From Anthostomella pinea (taxonomy: Eukaryota > Ascomycota > Sordariomycetes > Xylariales > Xylariaceae), in NCBI GenBank assembly GCA_963556695.1, contig CAUWAG010000018.1:4836001-4900000 (forward strand): DNA of 64,000 nt, read 5' to 3'. The translations under genes were made by a program, and so were the position numbers. The notes under the pieces are model-generated. The model worked only from the letters and a program-made list of their open reading frames with translations. It did no database searches and was not told the DNA's origin. This document shows, piece by piece, positions 1 through 11,950 of this stretch (the stretch's first letter is position 1; every line of letters starts with the position of its first letter).

Positions 1-2241
1 TCTGTAGCAAGCACCCCGGGCTTTTCGAGCGCTCAACTATCAGCGAATGTCCAGGCTCAGAAGCGAGCTTACCGTCAGAGGAGGAAGGATCCCAGGTACG
101 TTGCGGCTAGAAGTAAGCTACCTCGTCAATACAGTACTAAGAACCTCTAAAGTTGCGATGCGTGCCGGGAAAGGAAGGTCAAGTGTGATGCCACGGAAAC
201 GACAAGTTGCTCCGAGTGCTCGAGCCGCAATGTTAAATGTCAGTTCACAAAGGAGACGAACCGGCGGATGTCGTCCATCAAACAAGTACAGGACCTGGAA
301 AAACAAGTCGAACGAGTACGGAGGGAAAACAACAACCTACGGCGTACCTTGGCTGATCGCGGTGGCCAAATGGAGGTCGAAGCTGAGGGCGTGGATCAGC
401 TGCCACTCCATCTCCCAGACCCAAGTTCCGAGCCTAGAAAGAGAAAACGAACACCGGCCGTACATGACCATTCCCGAGCAAGAGCGGCATTTCGAAGCAT
501 CTCTAAAGGCATTCTCAAGCCTCCGGCACCACACCGTCAACTAATAGAAGCTGCACCTCTAGACCAGCCCCTACCACAACTACCGCCCAAGGCGACGGCA
601 GAGAAACTACTGCATGCTTACTACGGAGCAGTGCATGTCATGATGCCCATTCTCCACTGGCCGACACTACAACATGAAGTTGACAGGCTATACCAGAGCA
701 GTGATCTCCGACAGGTCCCTACCTCCTGGCTTTCCATGTTCCTCGCCGTCCTCGCGATGGGTAGTCTGTTCAGCGACGATCCGTGTCCCGATCGAACACT
801 GCAAGCGAGCGAGTTCTTAGAAGCTTCGCGAAGTCTGACAGATCCGTGGAACAACGACTTTGTGCTGGACGATATACGCGTGCTGTTCCTGGTCTCCATG
901 GCTTTGAACGAGCTGAACTTGAAATCGGCGGCTTGGACGTGGCTAGGCAAGGCTGTGAGGAGTGCGCAGGATTTGGACCTTCATCTGGAAGTTGGGCTAC
1001 GCTCCAGAGTCGAGGCGGACATGCGCCGGAGGGTCTGGTGGGCGATATACGTACTTGACCGTACCTTGTCATTGGATCTTGGGCGCCCTTTCATGATCGA
1101 CGACGCCGACTGCGATACCGCCCTTCCCGAGCCCTGCGACGACCACTACCTCCATACCGAGGGTCCGATCCACCCTCTTAATGCCAGCCCGCTTACCCAT
1201 TTCCTACACGTCATCATCAATGTGGTACGGTCATTTTCCTCCCTGAGGAAAGCCTTCTCAGCGCCGGTAATCGAGAGACCAAGACTGGCAACATTCGACA
1301 ACCACTTCATTGCTTGCCAGAAGACCTTTCCGCCCGCTTGCGAACCGAACAGCTCACTTGCCATTGCTCCACATATGCTAATGCCTCTCGCATACCTCCT
1401 GAGTGCGCGGCTGCATTTGCATCGACACAATCTGGCTCCAGGGTGCCCTACAGAAGCTCGCGTGGAAGCCATAGAACAGTGCTTGGTGACGGCACTCGAT
1501 ACAGCTCAGCTTATAGGCCGCACCAATGCAAGTCTCGCCGACTCGGCCACGGCACTCCTCGCAACTCACATCTTTCGCTCTACACTCTTCCTTCTGCTAA
1601 CGGGCTACTACGACCAAGCGAGCACCTGCATGCGAGCTCTCAAGTCGATCGATGCTCGAAGGGATGTCGTTGTGCCCTGTGGACGCTACCTATTCTTCTT
1701 CGTTCGCACCCTAGCCACCAAGCAGCAAGAGCTGGCAGTCATGCTCCCACGATCGACACCACCTGGATACGCGCCCGGGTACCCGCCCGCAATCCCGACG
1801 GTCGATCCCCGAGCCATGCAAGACGCTTTGATGCGGGATGAGGAGCTTCTGATATATGTCAGTGCTGACATGCAAGCTGGTGCCGAAACAGCATGGGTGT
1901 GGATAGGGGCAGAACGCGATCCGCCAGTCATCACTCCGCCCCCGGTCAGAGGACTTGCTGCACCCGAAAAGCGGACGGGGCTAAGCGTCGACGAGCGACA
2001 GGATTGGGGAGGTTGGGATAATCTTCTTGAGCTTGCCAGAGGGTTGGGTTCAGGAGTACCCAGCCCTATCGCGAACTACGGACCACAACCTCGAACTCTG
2101 CCGCCCATCAAGATGGATCAAGCAGCCGCCATACCCCGGAGCGGCACTATAGGTCCCGACAGCAACAGGAACAGTCCGACTGCTGGGTCGAGCTCAGGCA
2201 TCCGCAATAGCGAGAGGATCAGCATTGCGAACATCATCTAA
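1..2241 (+). CDS. Zn2Cys6 fungal transcription factor, 5' partial
   Basis: Nuclear DNA-binding regulator whose start lies outside the window. Model: <1..95 joined to 153..2241; the 57-nt intron 96..152 has a GTACGT donor, a TACTAAG branch site and an AAAG acceptor, and splits the zinc cluster. Across the junction the frame gives CDACRERKVKCD, then CSECSSRNVKC, which is the six-cysteine Zn2Cys6 binuclear cluster, preceded by a basic stretch (QKRAYRQRRKDP). A short coiled coil follows (QVQDLEKQVERVRRENNNLR), as is usual for dimeric Gal4-type factors. The middle of the protein (roughly 750-1500) fits the fungal-specific transcription factor domain, including RRRVWWAIYVLDRTLSLDLG. The C-terminus is low-complexity and Ser/Pro rich. 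Target genes cannot be told from sequence. The frame 47..544 is a shadow of this gene. Confidence 0.9.
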
Positions 2242-4783
2242 TCATTCCTCATGCCTTTCTTACAACGATAATCGAGACACGAAAAGCCCCATTGCGCTCC
2301 TCCTGCCCACCGAGACTACGAATGTAACGAGCGAAACGGCGACGTTGATACCTACCTACAGTACCTACCTAGGTACCTTTCTTCTTTCCGGTCTGAAACG
2401 AAATGCACTGGTGGTTTACGTGACACATTTACACGACTGAATTTATATACCCCTTCTTGCATGGCGACGAGCAAAAGCGGTCCGGGGGCACTCTGACGCG
2501 ATAGAACACCCATCGGAGGTTCTTTGATTTACCCAATGTTTTCAAGCTTCTTCCCTTCGCTTTGCCGTTCTTCCGCATCTCCACTTCTCTCCTTGGAGCG
2601 TACTTTTTAACTTAAGACATCGACGATACCATTTTCTTTTCCGAACCTTATGATTCTCTGAGCGGCGCAGCGCGACCGAGCTGCATGGCGACCACCCACT
2701 TTTCACTTGCTTTCACGGGGGTCCTAATGATGAGCTCGATCCCCGAGGGGCGTGCGTGGGGTGCTTGGAGAGCGTACCTATAGCGCGACGTCTTTATGAC
2801 AGCATGCCATGCCTTTCTCGCTCCTCACGATTATTCTCCTTTCAACAACACTAGACGTGGACGACGACGAATCTGACTGTGAAGACTTTCTCCATACTTG
2901 TTCTGCATAGGTGGCAATGCGCCAGCTCAGGCTGGTTGCTTGACATTTGTCGGAGGGTCCATGTACGCGGAGCGTTTTCAATGGACATATTTGCAGCCAG
3001 CCAGCGCTCGCATCAAGTAACTAGACCTAATGCCATTCATTTCCTCAATAACTACCAAATTACCATTGGAGTGGATTGCAGTGCGTGTTATGCATTCAAC
3101 GCGCGTGACACATGTGCGCTTCGTTGCCGCCTAATTCTGTGCAGCCTCTGCAGTGCAGGGGTTTCCCTTGGGAAAGGGGTTAGAGACGAGGTTGGGTGGG
3201 TACCTTACCCAGACGTCAACACTGATTGATCTCTGCCAGACAACAACCTAGGGATATTGCCTGAGTTGACATGACTGAACACACTTTGACTGCTACCCCT
3301 TTCCACCAGAAAGTCAGAAGTGAGAAGTACCTATGGAAGGCGAAACGATCCCATGCATGCACCTCAAGCTCTACTGCCAGTGAATCCACCCGTCTCCGTG
3401 ACCGAAAACACGTACAGTAGCTCTCCGACCAATCATTCTAGCGACAACGGACGCCCCTGAAGCACATCAGTACGACAAGCCCAAACATCCTCATCCTCCT
3501 CCACCTATGTACCAACAGCCACGGCACTCTTGCTCTGCAGGCTGGGAGTCCGCGCTCTCGCGGCCGGCGATCCACGGATACTGTGGTATGATGAAACTGA
3601 AGGCGTCAGTCCACGACACCTGGTTGGCAAATCTCCTCACGCTTCAATTCATGAACACGGGACTCCCTACCGGCCGCTTGGAGCCGCCGCCGCCGCCGCC
3701 GCATGAGCACCCAGCGCACACCCCAAGATAAGCGGGAGTAACTACAGAAGAGAACTTCCTCCCAGCTGTGTACATAGGCGCCTCGCTGACGGTGTCCGTG
3801 TCGGATATCCATCCCAACCGTACGTGCCTACGGAGTCGCAGCTTACTTATAACATGGTGATAACCACGATGCCACCCACTGCAAGCAACCGCGTTCGTAT
3901 GTACGACGTGATGACTGGCGATGGGAGTGAGTACCCAGTGACCGCATCAGCTCTACGAATATCGTGAAAACCTAATTCACCATCCAACCATCCCACCAGT
4001 TCCGTAGACCAACACACTTCCACCAGTACGCCTCCATCCCGCCCCGACTCCCACGGCAGAGCGACCCCGAGCCAGCCCACCCACCAACCCACCCGTAAAG
4101 CGCTCCCGATGTATCTATATTCACGCCGCGTTCAAGCGTCGCCGACCTCGGCACGTATGGTAACTGTCCCTCCACGCGACTACGCGAACCGGGACTACGG
4201 ACCTCAAAGGCGATTGATTACTTGAGGCAGCGAATCTCCACGACTGGCGCGCCCGTCTCTTAGTAGTGGATGATTGATGTGGTCCAGAATAGGGGGGTGA
4301 TGCTGATCCTGTATTGTCTTTAGGGCACAGCGCGTGTTGGGGATAGGCTTCGTATCCTCAGATCCGGCTTCTCTGAGTACGATGACCTATTGCACTACTT
4401 ATTAGGGCTGCAGCCTGATTAAGGGGGTAGCTACGAGTTGGCATTCAATCTTGGGTCCCATGTCGAGGGATCAGCACCCAAGTCAGCTAGCATAGCTGGG
4501 CTGGACACTTGAAGAAGCCGATATGGTGACTGCTGGGCAGCGAGGTTCGCGTAGTTCAGAGGGAGAAGTCTAAAGCATAGCAGGACTTGCAATTAATCTT
4601 CTCGATTGTGTGCACATCATCAATGAAACATCGACAGCTTACTGAACAAGGACACAAGTACACACCACTAATGTGTAGAGGAGGTCAAATAACAGCACAA
4701 CCGTGGTTCAGTCTAGTCCTGCATCCAGTTCTGTGTAACCTGCAACATTGTAAAGCAACAAGGCAGCCGAGGTACGGTGCCGC
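2242..4783. other. 2.5-kb convergent intergenic region
   Basis: Lies between the 3' ends of the Zn2Cys6 gene and glutamate decarboxylase, so it should hold both transcript ends. I see no credible coding region; short open frames here lack domains and composition typical of genes. It contains a near-palindromic GTACCTACCTAGGTAC motif at 2361-2376 and a GCC trinucleotide run at about 3683-3702. Confidence 0.6.
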
Positions 4784-6554
4784 TTAGCAGGCCGCGTGGG
4801 TCTTGCCGTGCTTGCCTTGCAACGAATGCTTTTCATTCTGCGGGGGAGGATCAGTATCATGTCATGAATACATGCGTCCACGGGATGACTTACTCGATAC
4901 TTGGGGTGGTTGTTCTTGTTGTGATGGCTGTGCACGTTGTGCGTTTTGATGAAGTCCATATGCCTCTTGACCTCGTCCTTGTCCATATCCTGCAAGAGTC
5001 CCTGGCAGAGTTTGATATCGTTGATCAGCATATCACATCGGTTCTTCGTAAAGTCCTCCCGTACAACGACGCGAAGCATCTTGAGGTTCTCGGTATGAGG
5101 AGCCATGGTGTAGGCAGGTACGACCCAACTGCGGGCGCGCAACTTATGCGCCAAAGCAAATTCGTCGTAGTGCCGGTCCTTATCTTCAGGCAGTCGGAAG
5201 GCAACTAGCGGTAAGCCTTCGCCCGACTTTTTGCTCATGATGATGAACCCTAGGGCTTCGAGGGACTCGGATAGGTAGTCGGCAGTGCGGGTCAGGTTGG
5301 ACATGATGGCGCGGTAACCCTTCTTTCCCAGTCGGATGAGCTGGTAGTACTGGCCGATGACCTGCGAAGCGCCCTTGGAGAAGTTCAATGTGAATGATGA
5401 CTGATCAGCGCCTAGATAGTTGATGTTGAATACCAGCTCTTGGGGCAAGAATTCGGCAGCCCGCCAGACGACCCAGCCAACACCAGGGTAAACGAGACCG
5501 TACTGGGAAAGTGTCAGTCCAGTTACGCAGCACAGCAGATCTGGTCGCGTACCTTGTGGCCTGACACATTGATGGAAACCACCTTCTCAAGGCGGAAGTC
5601 CCACTCCAGATCAGGCACCACGAAGGGGGCGACAAATCCTCCGCTGGCAGCGTCAACGTGGATCGGGCAGTCGATGCCCCTTTTCACAAGCAGGTCATTC
5701 ACTGCCTTAACATCCTCGTACTCGCCAGTGTAGGTCGTTCCCAGGATCGCACAGATACCAATTGTGTTCTCGTCGACCAAGTTTACGGTCTCCTCGGGAT
5801 CGATAACGTATCGGTCCGGGGTGCAGTATACGAGCTTCTCGTCGATCTCGAAGTATCTCGTGGCCTTCTCCCAGCACACCTGCACGGCCGAGCTCATGAC
5901 GATGTTGGGGTTCTCGGTGGACTTGCCCTCGGCCTTTCTCTTGAGCTTCCAGCGCTTCTTCATAGCCAATACGCCAAGCATGATAGCCTCGGAGCTGCCA
6001 ATGCACGAGGTGCCAATCGCGTCCCCGCCGTCGTCTGTGGGCACGTGGAAGAGGCGACCAATCATGGACACGCATCGGTTCTGGATATCGGCGGACTGTG
6101 GGTATTCCTCGTAATCGATGAAGTTCTTGGAGAAGGCTTCGGTCATGAGTTTCTCGGCTTCGTCTTCCTGCAAGATGGTGTTAGGGTCTGGTGACTTGAC
6201 GCAAGGACCAGCACATCACTTACCATGTAGGTGGTGACGAACGAGGCCAAACTGTGCAAGGGTGGTTTTGTCAGCCAGCCCATCAACTCAAGACATGAAC
6301 AGGAGAGCTTACTTGAGCATGGGGTTGCCGTCCAGGCTGAGGTCGTCCTTGATCATGCGGTACGCCACCTCCTTGGGCATCTCGCCTTCGGGCATCTCGT
6401 GCTTGGGGAGGTCCTCGGCAGCGAACTTGGAGCCGTAGATGCTCGTTGTGAAGCGGTCCTCGTCATTGCTAAGCTGCAGACTGATCTTCTTGACAGCCTC
6501 GGGGAGGTCAGGGCCCGTCTGGCTGTCGCCGGCGATCTTGCTCAAGTGAACCAT
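4784..6554 (-). CDS. gad1: glutamate decarboxylase
   Basis: PLP-dependent cytosolic enzyme converting L-glutamate to GABA and CO2 (GABA shunt, stress and conidiation roles in fungi). Model: complement(4784..4837, 4894..5502, 5553..6167, 6224..6251, 6313..6554), 515 aa, in frame throughout. The start at 6554 is MVHLSK in an ACCATGG context; an upstream in-frame ATG at 6575 is less likely. The PLP lysine lies in SINVSGHK at about residue 295, exactly at an exon end, and the next exon opens with YGLVYPGVGWVVWR. A 28-nt exon encodes LASFVTTYM and rebuilds the conserved NPMLNLASFVTTYMEDEAEK block. The last 54-nt exon gives the family's C-terminus, HGKTHAAC. Length matches fungal GADs. It converges with the Zn2Cys6 gene. 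The symbol follows the yeast orthologue family. Confidence 0.95.
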
Positions 6555-9024
6555 GGTGGCAGATAGAGGCAGCAAGCACCTCGAGGAAGCTGTGTGGTAT
6601 GGAGAAGAGGCAGAGGTGCAGAAACCGGAGTAAAAACAGAGTCTGGGAAAGGAGGAAGACGAAGAGGACCAAGAGGACCAAGTTCTTGGCAGAAAGGCCT
6701 GGTATATATGTGTGTACCTAAGTGTTACCTATGAAGGTGATGTCAGGGCAGCTCCGTACATTCCAGGATGCATTGGATGCATGTAGCACAGGACATTCAA
6801 CAGCCAACCAACCCCACGTCCCAGGGCATTGCAGTGACTGCACGTCCAGTTGTGCGTGTCAGGTGCGGGGTAGCTATCCAGAGGGTCGGGGCCCCTGGCA
6901 GCCCTGGTGTTACCTCCGGCTCATGCGATAGATCATAGTAGGTATCCATGATGGCGGTGAAGCCAGTCGCTTCGCTGGGGGTGTGACGGGTGTCTCGTAG
7001 GTTGCCGGCCCACCATGGTGATTCCTTAGAAGGATGAGCTGTTGTCCACGTCGAGACATTCACCGAATGCCTCTCGTCATCAGTATCATTCTTACTCAAG
7101 CTTGACGTATGTGCGCAATTGGAAGTTTGACTTCAGATGACAGATGAAGGTACCTTAAGTTAAGGGATGGGATTTTAGGATTTCGACATGCAGAAATCCA
7201 AAACGCGCCGGATCTCATGCCGCCGGGTTGGCAATTGGCGAGAAAGCTTGGCACAGATTGGCAGCTAGCAGCGTCCGCTAGCAGGGATGCTGCATTCACT
7301 ACCTACGTGGCCAGCTCAACGCTTTCAAGAAAAAGGGGTGGAAAGAAGCAAATCTTGGGTACAAGTCGCAACTGAGGGACTTGCCAGGCTGTCACAGCCC
7401 CTCACTTCACGAGAGGGCAGCTACCAACGCACAGGCTGCTCATCGTCAGAGGTAAGCATTCTGACATCGATTATTAGTAGATCCTGATCGCCGGGAACAA
7501 CATGGCCGCATGCGGATACCATCGAGATCTGCTAGAATAGGATGGTACTAGCAAACTACGGGTCCACCCGAGTCTGATGAGTCTCCGAGATGCATGAATC
7601 GCGCAGCTTGGCTCCAGTCACACGGGTTCAATGTTGTAATACAGACCCTACGTTGAACCTCCTCTCTTCGGTATCGAATGCCGACCTTCATACCCAACGC
7701 GCAACTTTACCCCTGACTGCACAGCACCGGTTCTCCAGCTGCCGGTAGAGCCATGTTCCATAAGGTTCTCGCTAGCAACGGCCTTCAAGGAACCGAACGA
7801 CGTGGCTGATGTGTACTACTACCTTATGTCGAAGACTTCCACTAAGCACAGCCAATCAGAACTTCGGATGTGCCCAATTCGGTAGTCGACCATTACGGAA
7901 GAGCCTCGAGTACAGATTCCTGCCATCTCGTATGTGCTGGAGATGATTGCCATTCAAAAAATTCTACATCAGGCACGATTGCGATATCATGCTCACCTGC
8001 AAGACGTCCGACAACGTCGGTGCTGGCAGAGTTTTGAAAAGAGACCAGGCTGTTTGTTTTCTGACTGCCCCTCTGGCGCCGACGACATGGTCTGTAGCTC
8101 TTACTACCTACAAGTGCCCGAGGGTCTCTCAGGCTTCTACTGGCATATGATGTAGACATCTTTGCAATTACCTGCGGCAATTACTTACCGGCGCTAGTAT
8201 TTCCGTTGCATCTAAACTGGTTCCTTCTGTCGCAAGTACGCACCACTATTGTGGAACGTGGGTAGTGCCCTCTTGAGCGGTAGGTACCTACAGAAGACAG
8301 AAAAGGGGTACAGGGTGGGCCATGACCGACGACACACACGGGAAGTAAAGTGTAAGAACGACACTCTACCACCTTACAACGCGAGCCATGTTCCCGTCTG
8401 GTGTGAGCCCGCCATCCCCTGCTTTCTTCTGGTCAACATAGCGGTCCTTGCTCATGGCTCTCCCAGAGTCAGGCAGGTATACACATGTCATATGTATACA
8501 TTTGCGTGTATTTGCTGCCACCGCCAGAAAGGGCTTGACGGCGAGGGCGTCTTGTGAGAGTGATTGAGAGAGTTAGAGCTTTTTTCTTGGACTTGGTTCC
8601 GAGTGGTTTGCCCTACCGACACCTTGAGGGCACTTTGAGTTCCAAACCACGAGTCTTTCGATGGATTTCGCACCTATTAGAGGGACGCCGTCTCTCGAAA
8701 GAGCACAAACCTCTGTACTTGCTTCCACCCCTCACAAGTCCTCGTTGGCGCACCTGCAATTCTTTCGAAAACAGCAGGTGGCCCACAGGAAGGAGAATTC
8801 AGACACGGGAGGAAGCAACGCCCTTGGCTCCAAGTCAGGTCTCCGATGCACCCACATCAGCTTCCCCATCACATCATCTTTCCGACAACCATCTACCAGC
8901 TGCCCAACAACCATCCACCAGCTTTTGGCTATTGTTCCAGCATTTCACACCACAGTCGTTATCGATCACAGTACAATACTTTCGCTAGCACAACCTACGG
9001 CAGCGTTCCGTCATCCGCCTCGAC
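6555..9024. other. 2.5-kb divergent intergenic region
   Basis: Holds the promoters of glutamate decarboxylase (minus) and of the coiled-coil gene (plus). The stretch 8550-9024 just before the plus-strand gene is C/A-rich with pyrimidine tracts and is probably its promoter and 5' leader; open frames there overlap the gene in another phase and were not called. Nothing else recognised. Confidence 0.55.
6703..6708 (-). promoter_or_regulatory. possible TATA box of glutamate decarboxylase
   Basis: TATATA about 150 bp upstream of the chosen ATG on the minus strand, in an otherwise GC-balanced region. Position is compatible with a core promoter, but no start site can be seen. Confidence 0.35.
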
Positions 9025-10263
9025 ATGTCGACTGTTCCGTCTGGCGGGAGCAACCCTGCGGAAGGAAGTTCGAGCCCTCCGCAGCCCAACCAAGACGAAG
9101 ACACGATGATAGCCGCACTCGACCCATTGAGTCTCTCCCAGCCACCAGCACCGAGTCAAGCAAAGAAGAACAACGCCGCCAAGAATCAACTGGAGCTCGA
9201 ACCAACCATCAATCTCATGAAGGATGACGCGGATAAAGACAAAGCCAAGTTGGACAGCACGCAGTCGAGGACAGACAGCACCGAGAGGAACATGCAGGTG
9301 CTCAAGTCAACCAACCAGCGTTTGAAGGTTGCTATGCCGGACAAGAAGGCCCAGCTAGAAAGCGCTGCCAAGAAGCAACGGGAGCTCGAGTCGACCATCC
9401 AGCGTATGAAGGCTGACGCGGACAAAGACAAAGCCGAGTTGGACAGTACGCAGTCGAAGCTAAACACCGCCCAAGGGATTATCCAGGAGCTCCAATTAAC
9501 GATGGATCGCATGACGGATGACGCGAAGGCAGTCAAAGCCATAGAAAAAACTCAGCCCAATATTGTTGAGGCTAATAACCAGGAGATCAAGACTGAGTGT
9601 GATAGCCTTGCTGCTGCTCTCGAAAAGGCTCAAATGGAACTCAAAAAGGCTCTAGGGAAGCTCAGAAAGACTCAAGGGGAGCTCAAATCAACCACAGATG
9701 AGCGTGATAAAGTTGCTGGTCTTCTCAAAAAGGCTGACGGGTATTTCAAGCTATCCGAAAGCAAGTTACGCGGAGCTAAGGACAAGTTGCGCGTAGCTAA
9801 GGTCAAGTTGCGCATAGCTAAGGTCAAGTTGCGCATAGCTAAGGACGAGTTGCGTATAGCTAAGGACGAGCGAGACAAGCTCAAGGCCAAGCTGCACGAT
9901 ATGGAGTCGGCGTCGAGCAACGCCACGGGTGGAGAAGACAACCGCGACTCTCAAGGCCCTGATTCCGCCTACTTCTGGGCCATCTCATCCGCTGATGGAA
10001 AGCCTTACCAGTTCCATTACGACCCAGACGGACAAATCCAAGGAGAAGTGCGGATACATGCCGATACAAGCACATTCCGTCGTGTCTGTGTAGGAGCATC
10101 TTATACGCATGCAACCCCCTCTGGCGGCATGTACCGTCTTACCCATGGAGGAAGCCACCCTGATGATCGCTACTACGTATCAGGTCGCGAACTGGGAACT
10201 ATCGCGCTCGGGGATTTCATTACCACTGACGGGGAAGGCCGGGCCTCCGCCTTTCAAATCTAG
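9025..10263 (+). CDS. coiled-coil hypothetical protein with repeats
   Basis: Unrecognised 412-aa protein from a single exon. The N-terminal 50 residues are Ser/Pro rich. Residues 55-290 are almost entirely charged heptad-like sequence: an internal duplication (ADADKDKAELDSTQSKLNTA and a diverged copy about 70 residues earlier) and then five units of KLRIAKD type made by a 21-bp tandem repeat at 9763-9867. A globular C-terminus (about residues 310-412) contains the motifs AYFWAISSADGKPYQFHYD and MYRLTHGGSHPDDRYY, which look folded but match no family I know. It has no signal peptide or membrane segment. A structural or scaffold role is possible; no function is assigned. Confidence 0.7.
   Translation: MSTVPSGGSNPAEGSSSPPQPNQDEDTMIAALDPLSLSQPPAPSQAKKNNAAKNQLELEPTINLMKDDADKDKAKLDSTQSRTDSTERNMQVLKSTNQRLKVAMPDKKAQLESAAKKQRELESTIQRMKADADKDKAELDSTQSKLNTAQGIIQELQLTMDRMTDDAKAVKAIEKTQPNIVEANNQEIKTECDSLAAALEKAQMELKKALGKLRKTQGELKSTTDERDKVAGLLKKADGYFKLSESKLRGAKDKLRVAKVKLRIAKVKLRIAKDELRIAKDERDKLKAKLHDMESASSNATGGEDNRDSQGPDSAYFWAISSADGKPYQFHYDPDGQIQGEVRIHADTSTFRRVCVGASYTHATPSGGMYRLTHGGSHPDDRYYVSGRELGTIALGDFITTDGEGRASAFQI
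9763..9867 (+). repeat. five tandem 21-bp units inside a coding region
   Basis: Units of the form AAGTTGCGCATAGCTAAGGAC repeat five times without a break (9763, 9784, 9805, 9826, 9847), differing at 1-4 positions. Each encodes seven residues (KLRIAKD-like), one heptad, so copy-number change keeps both frame and coiled-coil register. Confidence 0.95.
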
Positions 10264-11689
10264 TTGGTCCCCGTGCAGGGAGATCCTTTCCCGGTCGCTG
10301 GCGGTGTTGGACAGGAGGACTGATCAGTTCTGATGCAACCAGCGAAAATGTACTGCTTTGTGATGCATTTGATTTGTTGTATGAAGGTAGATTAGCCATA
10401 CATAACTACTGCTAGCGATTAAATGACAGGATTTCCAAATTACTGGTCCCAAACTTGTGGCCGGATGCATGCCCTCTGTGGGCTGCCTGAAGTCTCCGTA
10501 CATCAGACCACCCGTCCAGCAGACGACGTATATTTATTGATTCGAAATAAACACAGTGGAATTGCCATTGGAAGTGCCGTTTAAACAAGAGCTGCTTATT
10601 TCTGTCTGCTTATTCTAGCATTACCAACTTTTCGTTGGACGGCTATGCATGGTCGTTCCACCGCTACCATCATAACTGGTGATCACGCCCGAACCGGTGG
10701 ATAGGTTGGTTACACTCCTTTTGCGCCGGTTATTCTATTCAAGGGGTTATTTAGAGACGACTAGATGCCCTCATCTTGTTATTCATCCAAGGGGTCGTTT
10801 AGTGACGCCAGAGCACCCTCGTGTTCTTTCTATCATCCAAAGCCCAGCATCTGGCATGCTGGCAGCACTCTCTTTCAACGCCAACGTTCAACACTAACGG
10901 AAGCATCCGTCAAGCACTTAGTCCTCAGCAAATAAAACCACTTCAACAGCCGATAGCCACGTTCAGATACGGAAACCAACAACGAACGATTCAGCAGCCA
11001 AGCAGTCACAGCAACACGATCACTAACACGAAGCATATCACGGGGGTCAAACATGCGTAGCCATATTACGAAGCCAGGAAAGCACTCGAAGAGGGTTGAA
11101 AATTGAACCCAAATAGGGCAAGATGCCAACACTCAGGATTGCATTTCCAACGCAGACAGCCGTACCGCACACAGAACACACATACAAAGATCACATACAC
11201 GAACACCACGAATCACGATCATGTTGAGAAACAATACGTCTGGAGGCATTTACATATTCACAACCATCACATCTAGAGGCACCATCACACACATCACTTC
11301 CCACGTTGAGAATCAGGGGACCAAACGCACAGTCAAACAAGCAGTCATCGAACGGCAGCAACACCACATCACCACCCCCTTTCCAAATGGACCATTCACA
11401 GCGCAGCATTCAATCAACAGCACGTCACTTGCAGGGAATTCAGCAAACGGCTCCTTTCGAGTTTGAGCTCTGTTCGAGCGTTTGGTGGAGGAAGAGCCGA
11501 GAGAGCGCGGTTCTTCTGTTTCCGACATGACGGACGGTTCTGCATAGCCAGGCGTCCCAGTTCTGGGCACGTGCTATACAATTCCAGAGACAAATGGACA
11601 ATCTAGCAGGCAGTAGACCACGATCGATCCCATGCGACCTTCCACTGCTACCATCCTATCTCTTTCTACGTATGATCTGGAACTCTCCC

Positions 11690-11725
11690 ACCATGGCGCG
11701 CACGGAGACTTGTGAGGGATGAGTG
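11690..11725 (+). repeat. fragment of dispersed repeat (CACGGAGACTTGTG module)
   Basis: Contains GCGCACGGAGACTTGTGAGGG, closely matching a stretch 240 bp downstream (GCGCGGACGGAGACTTGTGG at 11927-11946) and related to TGTACGGAGACTTTCGAGGG at 44781-44800. Confidence 0.5.
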
Positions 11726-11826
11726 TACCGTCACGATCAGCAAAATATAGCATGTGCTGATAGGAAGACTGAGAGTAGCCCCCGTCGTCAAGGTCTTGAA
11801 TATCCAGGGGTATTTTTGATGTGTCC

Positions 11827-11950
11827 CTCTGGAATGAGCGTTGAGGATGGCTTATGAAGATACAACTGCTTGTTCCATGGTGCTTATTCTGCTGTCGTTA
11901 TCCTGTCGGGAAAAGAACTCTCGGGTGCGCGGACGGAGACTTGTGGGGGG
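11827..11950 (+). repeat. dispersed repeat copy A (MITE-like relic)
   Basis: Begins CTCTGGAATGAGCG, has GATGGCTT, then TTCCATGGTGCTTATTC, and ends with the CGGACGGAGACTTG module. The same modules occur in the same order and similar spacing at 44672-44800. Differences include many C/T and A/G changes, as expected of an old copy. Confidence 0.55.

Noticed and set aside
47..544. 165-codon plus-strand frame
   Set aside because: It reads the zinc-cluster exon in the wrong phase; the correct frame needs the intron 96..152.
8661..9227. 188-codon frame before the coiled-coil gene
   Set aside because: Overlaps the gene in another phase, low complexity, no domain; more likely leader sequence.
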